Positions 56,978-64,000 of a DNA stretch of 64,000 nucleotides are shown here, piece after piece. The stretch's first letter is position 1; each line of letters begins with the position of its first letter. This stretch comes from Phaeobacter sp. J2-8. GTDB lineage: Bacteria; Pseudomonadota; Alphaproteobacteria; Rhodobacterales; Rhodobacteraceae. The stretch spans positions 186,001 through 250,000 of the forward strand of contig NZ_JALIEC010000002.1 of the NCBI RefSeq assembly GCF_022867865.1, given 5' to 3'. The notes below the pieces were generated by a model that was not told the DNA's origin, searched no databases, and worked only from the letters and a program-made list of their open reading frames with translations. The translations under genes and the position numbers were made by a program.

Positions 56978-57790
56978 TCAGCCGGTCTCAATCGGCAGCC
57001 CCTCGATCCCGGCCCATTCGTGCCAGGAGCCCACATAGACCCGCACCTTGTCAAACCCCGCAAGGCGCAGACCGTAAAGAGCGGTCGCCGCGCGGGCCCC
57101 ACGGTGGCAATAGGTGATCACCTCGCGCGCCGGATCAAGTCCTGCGGCGATGGCCCGTTCCCGGATCTCGGACGCCGGACGATAGCCACCATCGTGCAAC
57201 ATATCTTCGTAGAACATGAACTTGGCGCCGGGAATACGCCCGCCCCGGACACAGCAATCATGTTTGAAGCTGCCATCAAATTCGCTTTGCCGCCGGACAT
57301 CAAAGATGTCGACATGTGCACCGGGGTGCAGAACCTCTGCCCGCGTTGCCGCCAATTCCGGGCGCCATCCCGACGGGGGGCGCGTGTCGGAATGGGTGAT
57401 CGCGATACTGTCGCCTTGGCCGGGGGCCAAATCACCACCAGCGGCGCGCCAGGCGGCCAAACCACCATCCAGGATCATCCCACCGTCCAGGCCCAGCATT
57501 TCCTGAAACCAGAGCCCACGCGGCGCGCGCATTCCGGTGTCTTCTTCAAACCAGACGATGGTTTTTGTCTGATCCAGTCCCGCCGCACAAAACGCCGCCC
57601 AGGCCCCTGCTGCCATCCCGTGATAGATCGCATCCGTGCTGTCCGGCACGAAATAATCATAGACATTCAGAAAGATCGCGCCGGGGATCGTGTTCTGGCG
57701 ATACGCGGGTTCCAACCGTGTATCAACAAGTACCAAACCCGCCTCGCCCATACGGTTTTTCAGCTCTTCGGCGGTGAGTGTCACGGTCAT
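56978..57790 (-). CDS. Thiosulfate/3-mercaptopyruvate sulfurtransferase (two rhodanese domains)
   Basis: 270 residues. Two tandem rhodanese domains: an inactive first one (LVLVDTRLEPAYRQNTIPGAIFLN) and a second with the catalytic cysteine in VITYCHRGARAATALYGL. The family moves sulfur from 3-mercaptopyruvate or thiosulfate to cyanide or another acceptor. CHRGARA differs slightly from the classical CGSGVTA loop, so it is not clear which donor is used. It is the last gene of the minus-strand operon; its ATG overlaps the stop of the upstream gene. It fits the idea of sulfur amino acid breakdown. Confidence 0.88.
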   Translation of the reverse strand: MTVTLTAEELKNRMGEAGLVLVDTRLEPAYRQNTIPGAIFLNVYDYFVPDSTDAIYHGMAAGAWAAFCAAGLDQTKTIVWFEEDTGMRAPRGLWFQEMLGLDGGMILDGGLAAWRAAGGDLAPGQGDSIAITHSDTRPPSGWRPELAATRAEVLHPGAHVDIFDVRRQSEFDGSFKHDCCVRGGRIPGAKFMFYEDMLHDGGYRPASEIRERAIAAGLDPAREVITYCHRGARAATALYGLRLAGFDKVRVYVGSWHEWAGIEGLPIETG

Positions 57791-58794
57791 GATTGCGTCC
57801 CTTTGTGGTGTCCGCCGCGCCCCAGCGGAATTCCGATGCCCATCGCAGCGGCGCGGCGCAATACTCTGGCGGCCAGCGCGATGTCAAAAATGTTCAGGCC
57901 AAAACTGGAAAAATAGACGGAGGCCCCGGCATTTGGCCGCCAATCCCCCGACAGAATGCTCTGTGCATCCGCCGCAATTTGATCGGGCGCAAACCGCCCT
58001 GCGCGATACATCTGGAACAGGCTTTTTGCGCTGTGGTCGGCAAAATCGCCCCAAAGATCGCAGGTCACGACATCACATGCGTCGATCGCCGCAAAACTGA
58101 CCTCGTGAAAGCCGATCTGCAGGATAAGCTGATCGGAATGCACAGCCGCCGGGCTGAGCAAGGGCGCGGGAGAGGAGGTGCAGGTCAGCACCACCTGCGC
58201 CGCCCGCGCGGCTGCATCTGCGCTGGCGTGGATCGTGACGGTTGCACCCTTGGGCGGCGTTTGCTGCGCATGTTCGAACAGGTCTCGACCGGACCGGGTC
58301 CAAAGATGAATGGCCGGAAGTTCGCGAAACAGCGCCAAACACATCTGGAGATGGCTGATCGCCTGGGCGCCGCCGCCAATGATCGCAATGGAACGCGGCA
58401 CCGGCATCAAGGCCCGGATGATCGCGCCCGACAGCGCCGCGGTGCGCACCCGCGTAATCAACGCCGCGTCAACAATGCCCAGGGGCAACCCGCTGTGCAG
58501 ATCATCGACAAAGGTGCGGGCGGTTATGGCGGCACCGCCCTTTGGGGCCTCTGGGCGATGAACGCTCCACTTGAGGCCGGCGGCATTGAACCGCCCCCCG
58601 ACCCAAGCCGGCAGACCATAGCCTTTGGCGCGTGGATCCCTGCCCAGCGACAGGGTGTTTTCGGCAACCATCGCCGCCTGGTCGCGATGCAACAGATCCA
58701 GGCTTTCGGTCACATCGGCAACGGCCCGGTCCCAATCCAACACCCCGGCGGCCACAAGATCCTCTTGCGACAGGAAAAGCTCGTCTGTTGTCAT
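57787..58794 (-). CDS. Ornithine cyclodeaminase / mu-crystallin family protein
   Basis: 335 residues. The family shape is clear: LSLGRDPRAKGYGLPAWVGG and FNAAGLKWSVHRPE near the N-terminus, GIVDAALITRVRTAALSGAIIRALMP in the middle, then a Rossmann motif IAIIGGGAQAISHLQMC for NAD(P). The family includes cyclodeaminases, alanine dehydrogenases and ketimine reductases. With the PLP lyase and the sulfurtransferase nearby, a ketimine reductase acting on sulfur amino acid products is possible, but nothing in the sequence proves it. Overlaps both neighbours by 4 bases. Confidence 0.85.
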   Translation of the reverse strand: MTTDELFLSQEDLVAAGVLDWDRAVADVTESLDLLHRDQAAMVAENTLSLGRDPRAKGYGLPAWVGGRFNAAGLKWSVHRPEAPKGGAAITARTFVDDLHSGLPLGIVDAALITRVRTAALSGAIIRALMPVPRSIAIIGGGAQAISHLQMCLALFRELPAIHLWTRSGRDLFEHAQQTPPKGATVTIHASADAAARAAQVVLTCTSSPAPLLSPAAVHSDQLILQIGFHEVSFAAIDACDVVTCDLWGDFADHSAKSLFQMYRAGRFAPDQIAADAQSILSGDWRPNAGASVYFSSFGLNIFDIALAARVLRRAAAMGIGIPLGRGGHHKGTQS

Positions 58795-60125
58795 GTCGCC
58801 ATCTCCGACAGCCAGACATCGACCGATTTCAAAAACCGGTCAAAGCCTGCAACCGATAGAAATTCATTCACCCCATGGGCATGCCCACCCCGGCCCGCAC
58901 CGCCGATCATGAAGCTGTCCGTATGGCGTGCAAACGCATGGCCCGGCGCAGATCCCAGCGCCCAGGGCCAGATCTGTGGCGCGCGCGATGTGGCGTCATA
59001 GGCCGTCAACAGCGCCTGTGCCGCCGCGCTCGTCAATCCGTACCGCACCGCCGGAGAGGTTTCGCCAACCTCCAATGACACGCCCGCCAAGCCCGGTTGC
59101 ACCGAAAGGTGGTCGCGGAACGCCTTGAGACAGGCATCGCCATCCAGCCCCGGCGGCACGCGCAGATCAAACATCGCCTCGGCGCTGTGGGGGATGATCG
59201 CGCTGTCACCAACCGGCAGGGTGCGCAGGGATGAAATGTTCATCGAGGCGGTGCTGAGAACGCTGCGCAGCTGCGCCGCCGCGTCACCGGTCGTGGCAAA
59301 GCGTTCGCTGGTGCGAAACCGAAGTTCCGCGTCCGGGTCGAAATCCCGTGCCAGATTGTCGATCAACCCCTGCGCTTCGGCGTCCAAATCAACCCGGCCC
59401 AATGCGCCGGTCACCGCCCCGCCGAAACCGGACAGCGCATCCACCAGAACGCGGGCGGGATTGGCGATCCAGGGGGCGTTGCTGGAATGGATCGGCGTCG
59501 ATGGCCCGCCCCAAGCGCCACCTGACACGGTGATCCGGCCCTTGGCCATGCCAGAAAACCCAAGGTAAACCCGTGGCGCGCCGCCGCCATATTCACAAAA
59601 AGACGGGAACAGCCCCCCGACACAACGCGGCATCGGGCAATCCACCGCCGCCAGATAGGCGCGCATCTTTTGTGATCCGATTTCCTCTTGGCCATCCAAC
59701 AGGATTTCGACATTGACCTTCAACCGCCCCGCACGGTGCATATCCCGCAACGCAACCAACATGCCCGCCAAGGGGCCTTTGTTGTTTTCCGCCCCGCGCG
59801 CGATGAAAACCTCGCCCACGTCCTCCATCGTGCCACGCCCACCGGTCCAAGGATCATTGCTCCAGCCTTCGGCCACGGCGGGCATCACATCATACATATT
59901 GTACAGGATCACGCTGCGCGCCGCGCCAACATCCAAACGTGCATGAATGACGGGCGCATGTTCCCCGGTCTGGCACGACGGCGCGATGATCGTGGCGCCC
60001 AATTCCGTTTGCAACCAGCCAAGGATATCCGCGACCTGACGCGCCATGCCCGCCGCATTGTCCTCATACGACGGAATCGCACACCAGCGACCCGTCAGGG
60101 CAAGTGAATCCCCCAGCGACGTCAC
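58791..60125 (-). CDS. M20-family metallopeptidase / amidohydrolase
   Basis: 444 residues from GTG at 60125, which overlaps the stop of the permease gene (GTGA). Reading further upstream to 60560 is inside the permease and is rejected. Zinc-site motifs: YNMYDVMPAVAEGWSNDPW (first ligand region; the usual His is replaced by Asn-Met in this subclass), RGAENNKGPLAGMLVALRD, and DGQEEIGSQKMRAYL with the catalytic Glu pair. It should cut a dipeptide or N-acyl amino acid taken up by the adjacent peptide-type ABC importer. Confidence 0.87.
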   Translation of the reverse strand: MTSLGDSLALTGRWCAIPSYEDNAAGMARQVADILGWLQTELGATIIAPSCQTGEHAPVIHARLDVGAARSVILYNMYDVMPAVAEGWSNDPWTGGRGTMEDVGEVFIARGAENNKGPLAGMLVALRDMHRAGRLKVNVEILLDGQEEIGSQKMRAYLAAVDCPMPRCVGGLFPSFCEYGGGAPRVYLGFSGMAKGRITVSGGAWGGPSTPIHSSNAPWIANPARVLVDALSGFGGAVTGALGRVDLDAEAQGLIDNLARDFDPDAELRFRTSERFATTGDAAAQLRSVLSTASMNISSLRTLPVGDSAIIPHSAEAMFDLRVPPGLDGDACLKAFRDHLSVQPGLAGVSLEVGETSPAVRYGLTSAAAQALLTAYDATSRAPQIWPWALGSAPGHAFARHTDSFMIGGAGRGGHAHGVNEFLSVAGFDRFLKSVDVWLSEMAT

Positions 60126-61042
60126 AGGCGAATCCGGGGATTGAGCCAAGTGTAGGCCACATCGACCAGAAAATTGGCAATCACAAAGACCATGGCGGCG
60201 AACAGGACCACCGCCTGGACCACCGGGAAATCCCGGTTTTGGATCGCCTCGACCGCCAGACGGCCAATGCCGGGCCAGGCAAAAATGATCTCCGTAACCA
60301 AGGCACCGCCCAACAGCGACGCCAGATACATGCCCTGCAAGGTCACAACCGGGATCATCGCATTGCGCATCGCATGGCGCACCACGATCCGCCATTGCGT
60401 CAGCCCCTTGGCCCGTGCGGTGCGAATATAGTTTTCGCCCAATGTCTCGATCAGGCTGGCGCGCACCAAGCGGGTGATCGCGCTCAGGTAATAGGCCCCC
60501 AATGCCACCGAGGGCATGATCAATTGCTGAAACGTGCCATATCCGCTGGACGGCAACCAACGCAGGTTGAGCGAAAACAGAATGATCATCATCAATGCCA
60601 GCCAGAACACCGGAACCGCCTGCCCCAGCAAGGAAATCACCCGGATTGCAAAATCAATTGGCTTGTTCTTGCGCACGGCGGCGATGGCCCCCAAGGCAAA
60701 CCCCAGCAGCGATGACCAAAGCAATGCAGACAGCGCCAGAACGCCTGTTGCGGTCAACCGTTCGCTCAGCAGATCAAGAGCCGGGCGCTGATAGCGCAGG
60801 GAATTGCCGAAATCCCCCTGCACCACCCCGGCCAGAAACCGCCCGTATTGGACGAGGATCGGATCGTTGAACCCCATGGCCTCGCGGAAGGCATCAATCT
60901 CGGCGACGGTGGAATCCGGCGCCATCATAAGGGCCGCCGGATCACCGGTCAGAAACAGCGCAAAGAACACCAACAGCGACACGCCAAACATGACGATCAC
61001 CCCCTGAACGGCCCGCGACAGAAGAAAACGAAAACCCTTCAT
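60122..61042 (-). CDS. DppB-type ABC transporter permease
   Basis: 306 residues with six membrane segments. The N-terminal RAVQGVIVMFGVSLLVFF and the EAA loop GENYIRTARAKGLTQWRIVVRHAMRNAMIPVVT are typical of oligopeptide permease B proteins. Its stop overlaps the M20 peptidase start and it begins two bases after the DppC-type gene, so all are in one operon. Confidence 0.94.
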   Translation of the reverse strand: MKGFRFLLSRAVQGVIVMFGVSLLVFFALFLTGDPAALMMAPDSTVAEIDAFREAMGFNDPILVQYGRFLAGVVQGDFGNSLRYQRPALDLLSERLTATGVLALSALLWSSLLGFALGAIAAVRKNKPIDFAIRVISLLGQAVPVFWLALMMIILFSLNLRWLPSSGYGTFQQLIMPSVALGAYYLSAITRLVRASLIETLGENYIRTARAKGLTQWRIVVRHAMRNAMIPVVTLQGMYLASLLGGALVTEIIFAWPGIGRLAVEAIQNRDFPVVQAVVLFAAMVFVIANFLVDVAYTWLNPRIRL

Positions 61043-61044
61043 GA

Positions 61045-61884
61045 TCAGGACACCTTGGATTTAGCGCGGCGCACCAACCAGTCGCCAAGCAGATTACAGC
61101 CAATGACCAATGCCCCCACCATCAGACCGGGGTACAGAACAAGCCAGTTGGCGATCAGCATATACGACCGCCCCTCGCCAATCAGATTGCCCAATGTCGG
61201 AACCGGCGGTTGCACCCCCAGCCCAAGAAACCCGACAGAGGCCTCAAGGATGATCAATCGCGGCAGATCCAGGGTCAGCAAGACGGTCTGAGGCCCGATG
61301 ATGTTGGGCAGGATGTGGCGAAAGATGATGGTCAGATCCGACAGGCCAATGGCGCGCGAGGCGTCGATATATTCCAGCTCGCGCACCTCCAGCGTGCGCC
61401 CGCGCGCAACACGGGCAAAGATCGCCCAACCCGTTAGCCCAAGAACGATGATCAGGTTGAACAAACTTGGCCCCAGAACCGATACCAGAAGCAGGATCAA
61501 CAGGATAAAGGGCACCGCCAGCTGGATGTCGACCAACCGCATGATGATCGCGTCGGTCCAACCGCCGTAATAGCCGGCAATCATGCCCAGCGCCGTGCCC
61601 AGAACAACAGAGATCAAGGCCGCGACAAGCACAATGCCGAAGGAAATCAAGGTTCCCAGCCCCAGCCGGGCAAGAAGATCCCGCCCAAGCTGATCCGTGC
61701 CAAGCGGATGAAAATCACCCGCATTTGTTGTCATCGGAGGTTTGAACGTCGCCATGATGTCCCCGCGCAGCGGGTCCAGCGGCCAGAATAGCGGGATCGC
61801 AAGGCTGACGACCACCGCACTGACCAAAAGGAATATGGCCAATGCGGCGTCTTCATTGCTTCTGAGTTGAAACCGTCCGAACAC
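61045..61884 (-). CDS. DppC-type ABC transporter permease
   Basis: 279 residues with six membrane segments. HPLGTDQLGRDLLARLGLGTLISFGIVL and the EAA loop LEYIDASRAIGLSDLTIIFRHILPNIIGPQ are the family hallmarks. It pairs with the DppB-type subunit encoded next. Six bases separate it from the receptor gene. Confidence 0.94.
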   Translation of the reverse strand: MFGRFQLRSNEDAALAIFLLVSAVVVSLAIPLFWPLDPLRGDIMATFKPPMTTNAGDFHPLGTDQLGRDLLARLGLGTLISFGIVLVAALISVVLGTALGMIAGYYGGWTDAIIMRLVDIQLAVPFILLILLLVSVLGPSLFNLIIVLGLTGWAIFARVARGRTLEVRELEYIDASRAIGLSDLTIIFRHILPNIIGPQTVLLTLDLPRLIILEASVGFLGLGVQPPVPTLGNLIGEGRSYMLIANWLVLYPGLMVGALVIGCNLLGDWLVRRAKSKVS

Positions 61885-61890
61885 AGCAAA

Positions 61891-63378
61891 TCAGTCCTTC
61901 GAGATTTCAAAGACAGGGATACGCGCATCGGGGCGACCGCCGAAATCGACATCAACACCTTTGCCCAGAAGTTTGTCTTCCTGATACAGCGAAATCAACG
62001 GCACTTCTTCATTCGCAAGCTCCTGCACCTGGAACAACAGCTGTTCGCGTGCGGCAGGGTCGACCGTCTGGCGGCTTTCTTCAAGCAGGATGTCCAGTTC
62101 GGGAACCACCGCGCCGGAATAAGGCTCGCCTGATTTGAAGATCGCGTAAACCGCGGCATCCGCGTCAAGCGTTTGCGTCGACCCCCAGCCCAACATATAG
62201 ATCGGCCCCTCAAACGGCACGGTCTGGGTGTAGACCGACCATTCCATCACTTCCTGATCCACCGTCAGACCGATGTCTTCGAATTGCTGCGCGATCGCCT
62301 GTGCAACTTCGGCGTTTTTCATATAGCGATAGGAAGATTGCATCGTGATTTCGAAGCCATCTTCGAAACCGGCCTCGGCCAGAAGCTTGCGTGACAGGTC
62401 CGGATCATAGGCCGGCACCGGCAGATCGAGATATCCGAAATCGGCCACGCCCACCTGTGTGCCTGCCGGTGTGGCAAGCCCGCCAAGCAGGTTTTCCGTG
62501 ATGCCTTTGCGGTTGATCGCGTGGTTCAGCGCCTTGCGCACCAGTTTGTTGTCCAGCGGCGCTTTGTCCATCCGCAGGCCAAGATACACGATCAGACCGC
62601 CGTTTTTCACCTGCACCAGATCGGCATCAGGCGCATTTTGCAGCAAAGGCACCAGATCCACGGGCACATCTTCGATCAGATCGACCTCGCCGGTGATCAG
62701 CGATGTGATACGCGCCGTGTTGTCCGGGATCGGACGCCAGATAACGGTGTCGATCTGCGGCGCGCCCCGCCAGTAGGTTTCGTTCGCGGCAAGGGTCACG
62801 CGTTCATCCGGGATGAAATCGACGAATTTATAGGCGCCGGTGCCCACCGGATTGTTGGCAAAGTGATCGCGGCCATGGTCCGCAATATACTGTGGCGGCA
62901 CGATATAGGCGGGATAGCGGCTCATCCGGGTGGGCAGAAGCGGATCAGCGCCCTGGGTATGAATGCGCACGGTTGTCGCATCGACAACCTCGACGCTGTC
63001 AATCGTGCGGATATAAGAGATGGTCGGCGCTTTGTTGTCGGGGTTCAGAACCCGGTCCAGCGTGAATTTCACCGCATTGGCGTCAAAGGCTTCGCCGTTG
63101 TGGAATGTCACGCCCTCGCGCAGTTTGAATTCCCAAGTCGTGTCATCAACCGATGTCCATTCCGTGGCCAATCCGGGCACAAGGTCCATATTTTCATCAC
63201 GCATCACCAATGTGTCGAAAATATTGTCTACGATGGTCGCCGCTTCGCGCAGAAACCCCGGATCCAGCGCATTGGTAGACGCAGACCGTCCGATCACAAG
63301 GGTTGTATCTTCGGCAAGAACGACAGTGGCAGGTAAGGCCAGCGCAAGGCCAAGAGCAAGTGCAGAGAGGTGCTTCAT
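61891..63378 (-). CDS. Periplasmic substrate-binding protein of a peptide-type ABC transporter (SBP_bac_5)
   Basis: 495 residues. The signal peptide MKHLSALALGLALALPATVVLA is followed by the mature start EDTTLVIGRSASTNALDPGFL. Family motifs: WEFKLREGVTFHNGEAFDANAVKFTLDRVLNP, NNPVGTGAYKFVDF, and RKALNHAINRKGITENLLGGLATPAGT. It is the first gene of the minus-strand operon receptor-dppC-dppB-M20-OCD-sulfurtransferase. Ligand unknown; glutathione, dipeptides and opine-like compounds are all bound by this family. The GntR gene and a 15-bp palindrome lie upstream. Confidence 0.93.
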   Translation of the reverse strand: MKHLSALALGLALALPATVVLAEDTTLVIGRSASTNALDPGFLREAATIVDNIFDTLVMRDENMDLVPGLATEWTSVDDTTWEFKLREGVTFHNGEAFDANAVKFTLDRVLNPDNKAPTISYIRTIDSVEVVDATTVRIHTQGADPLLPTRMSRYPAYIVPPQYIADHGRDHFANNPVGTGAYKFVDFIPDERVTLAANETYWRGAPQIDTVIWRPIPDNTARITSLITGEVDLIEDVPVDLVPLLQNAPDADLVQVKNGGLIVYLGLRMDKAPLDNKLVRKALNHAINRKGITENLLGGLATPAGTQVGVADFGYLDLPVPAYDPDLSRKLLAEAGFEDGFEITMQSSYRYMKNAEVAQAIAQQFEDIGLTVDQEVMEWSVYTQTVPFEGPIYMLGWGSTQTLDADAAVYAIFKSGEPYSGAVVPELDILLEESRQTVDPAAREQLLFQVQELANEEVPLISLYQEDKLLGKGVDVDFGGRPDARIPVFEISKD

Positions 63379-63454
63379 GATTTTGGTTCCTGTTGGATTG
63401 GTCGCCCCTTTTTGGGGCTTCTTGATGAGAGATCTTTGGTCCGAACTCCGTCAG

Positions 63455-63469
63455 GATATATAATATATC
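63455..63469. promoter_or_regulatory. Palindromic operator GATATAT-A-ATATATC
   Basis: Perfect 7-bp arms around one base, 77 bases before the receptor gene start and 63 bases before the GntR gene start. The same arms occur at 52910-52924. Probable GntR binding site for control of both divergent genes. Confidence 0.7.
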
Positions 63470-63531
63470 ATACTTTCACAAGTCACATGATTGCGCTATG
63501 GTATCGGAAAGAAGCGGAGGAAATTTATCCC

Positions 63532-64000
63532 ATGTCTAAGTCTTTCATAGCGCCCCCCCGAACCAGCCTTGTGTCCCATGTGGAATCACAGCTTCGCGAT
63601 GCATTGGTCGAAGGGCGGCTTGAACCGGGAACGCGGTTGGTCACCAAGGAGTTGGCCGATTCTCTGGGCATGAGCATCACACCCGTTCGCGAGGCCCTTG
63701 TGCGGTTCGCGGCCTCTGGTGTGTTGACGGCAGAACCGGCCAGTTCGTTCCGCGTGCCCTTGCTTACGGTTGAGCGCTACCGCGAGCTTGCCGCCATCCG
63801 CAAACGGGTTAAATCCCTTGCGGCAGAAACCGCAGCGATCCGCATTACAGCCGTTGAGGTTGATGCGCTGGAACGTCGTGTGACCGCCTATATCGAGGCC
63901 AAACATACCGAAGACCACCATGATGCGCTGAAAGAGAACAAGGCGCTTCGGTTTGCCATTTACGAAGCGGCCCAGATGCCCACCTTGTTGCATATCATCG
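63532..64000 (+). CDS. GntR-family (FCD subfamily) transcriptional regulator, 3' end cut off
   Basis: Opens with ATG at 63532 after GCGGAGGAAA and runs off the window with no stop (156 codons seen). The winged helix is typical: VSHVESQLRDALVEGRLEPGTRL, LADSLGMSITPVREALVRFAASGVL. The following RELAAIRKRVKSLAAETAAIRIT begins the FCD ligand domain. Likely repressor of the transporter and catabolic operons on both sides, acting at the two identical-arm palindromes and released by the imported substrate or a breakdown product. Confidence 0.9.
   Translation, partial: MSKSFIAPPRTSLVSHVESQLRDALVEGRLEPGTRLVTKELADSLGMSITPVREALVRFAASGVLTAEPASSFRVPLLTVERYRELAAIRKRVKSLAAETAAIRITAVEVDALERRVTAYIEAKHTEDHHDALKENKALRFAIYEAAQMPTLLHII

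Noticed and set aside
60126-60560. Long N-terminal extension of the M20 peptidase
   Set aside because: This stretch is the permease gene read in another frame; the GTG at 60125 gives a normal M20 start.
1-64000. CRISPR array
   Set aside because: No series of short regularly spaced direct repeats was seen, and there are no cas genes.

Overview
The window looks like a chromosome segment of an alphaproteobacterium of the Rhodobacteraceae (Roseobacter group). This rests on the gene order pyrH-frr-uppS-cdsA-dxr-rseP-bamA, the high GC content, the large share of periplasmic-binding-protein transporters (tripartite tricarboxylate and peptide ABC), and the protein sequences themselves. No database search was possible.

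Layout: (1) 1-14.4 kb is core genome. It holds the envelope/isoprenoid operon bamA-rseP-dxr-cdsA-uppS-frr-pyrH on the minus strand, then miaA, an AraC regulator, thpR, a lytic transglycosylase, ssb, sufE, a lipoprotein, rnd, and purM-purN. (2) 14750-45614 is a 30.9-kb genomic island. It is inserted in the 3' half of a CAT-anticodon tRNA gene and bounded by a perfect 47-bp direct repeat of that tRNA. The island is a defence cargo. A complete type 1 BREX operon on the plus strand (brxR, brxA, brxB, brxC, pglX, pglZ, brxL) faces a tightly packed five-gene operon on the minus strand, read from 40685 to 29470. The five products are an SF1 helicase fused to a DUF559/Vsr-like nuclease, a membrane-anchored coiled-coil protein, a membrane-anchored coiled-coil McrB-like AAA+ protein, a DUF2357/McrC-like protein, and a protein with an Hsp70-like N-terminal half. 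This second operon is the best candidate for a little-described or new system. Its parts recall McrBC and the coiled-coil 'CoCoNuT' relatives, but I do not recognise the exact combination. The right end of the island carries two small unknown genes, an AT-rich stretch, and an integrase whose catalytic end was removed next to an IS3-family insertion. (3) 46-51.8 kb is a tripartite tricarboxylate transporter set (tctC, tctB, tctA) interleaved with a sulfatase, plus a LysR regulator. (4) 51.8-64 kb is a catabolic regulon: a D-cysteine desulfhydrase/L-cysteate lyase-like enzyme, a fused dppDF-type ATPase, an SDR, a FAD oxidoreductase, a sulfurtransferase, an ornithine-cyclodeaminase-like protein, an M20 peptidase, a peptide-type ABC transporter and a GntR/FCD regulator. 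The same 15-bp palindrome lies in both of its divergent intergenic regions, which suggests one regulator controls both arms.

An important caveat runs through the window. At least ten genes are split by a single-nucleotide indel, including pyrH and rseP, which are normally essential, as well as pglX, brxL and the AAA+ gene. The simplest reading is residual sequencing or assembly error, so the split genes are annotated as single genes with the break noted and should not be taken as true inactivation without read support.
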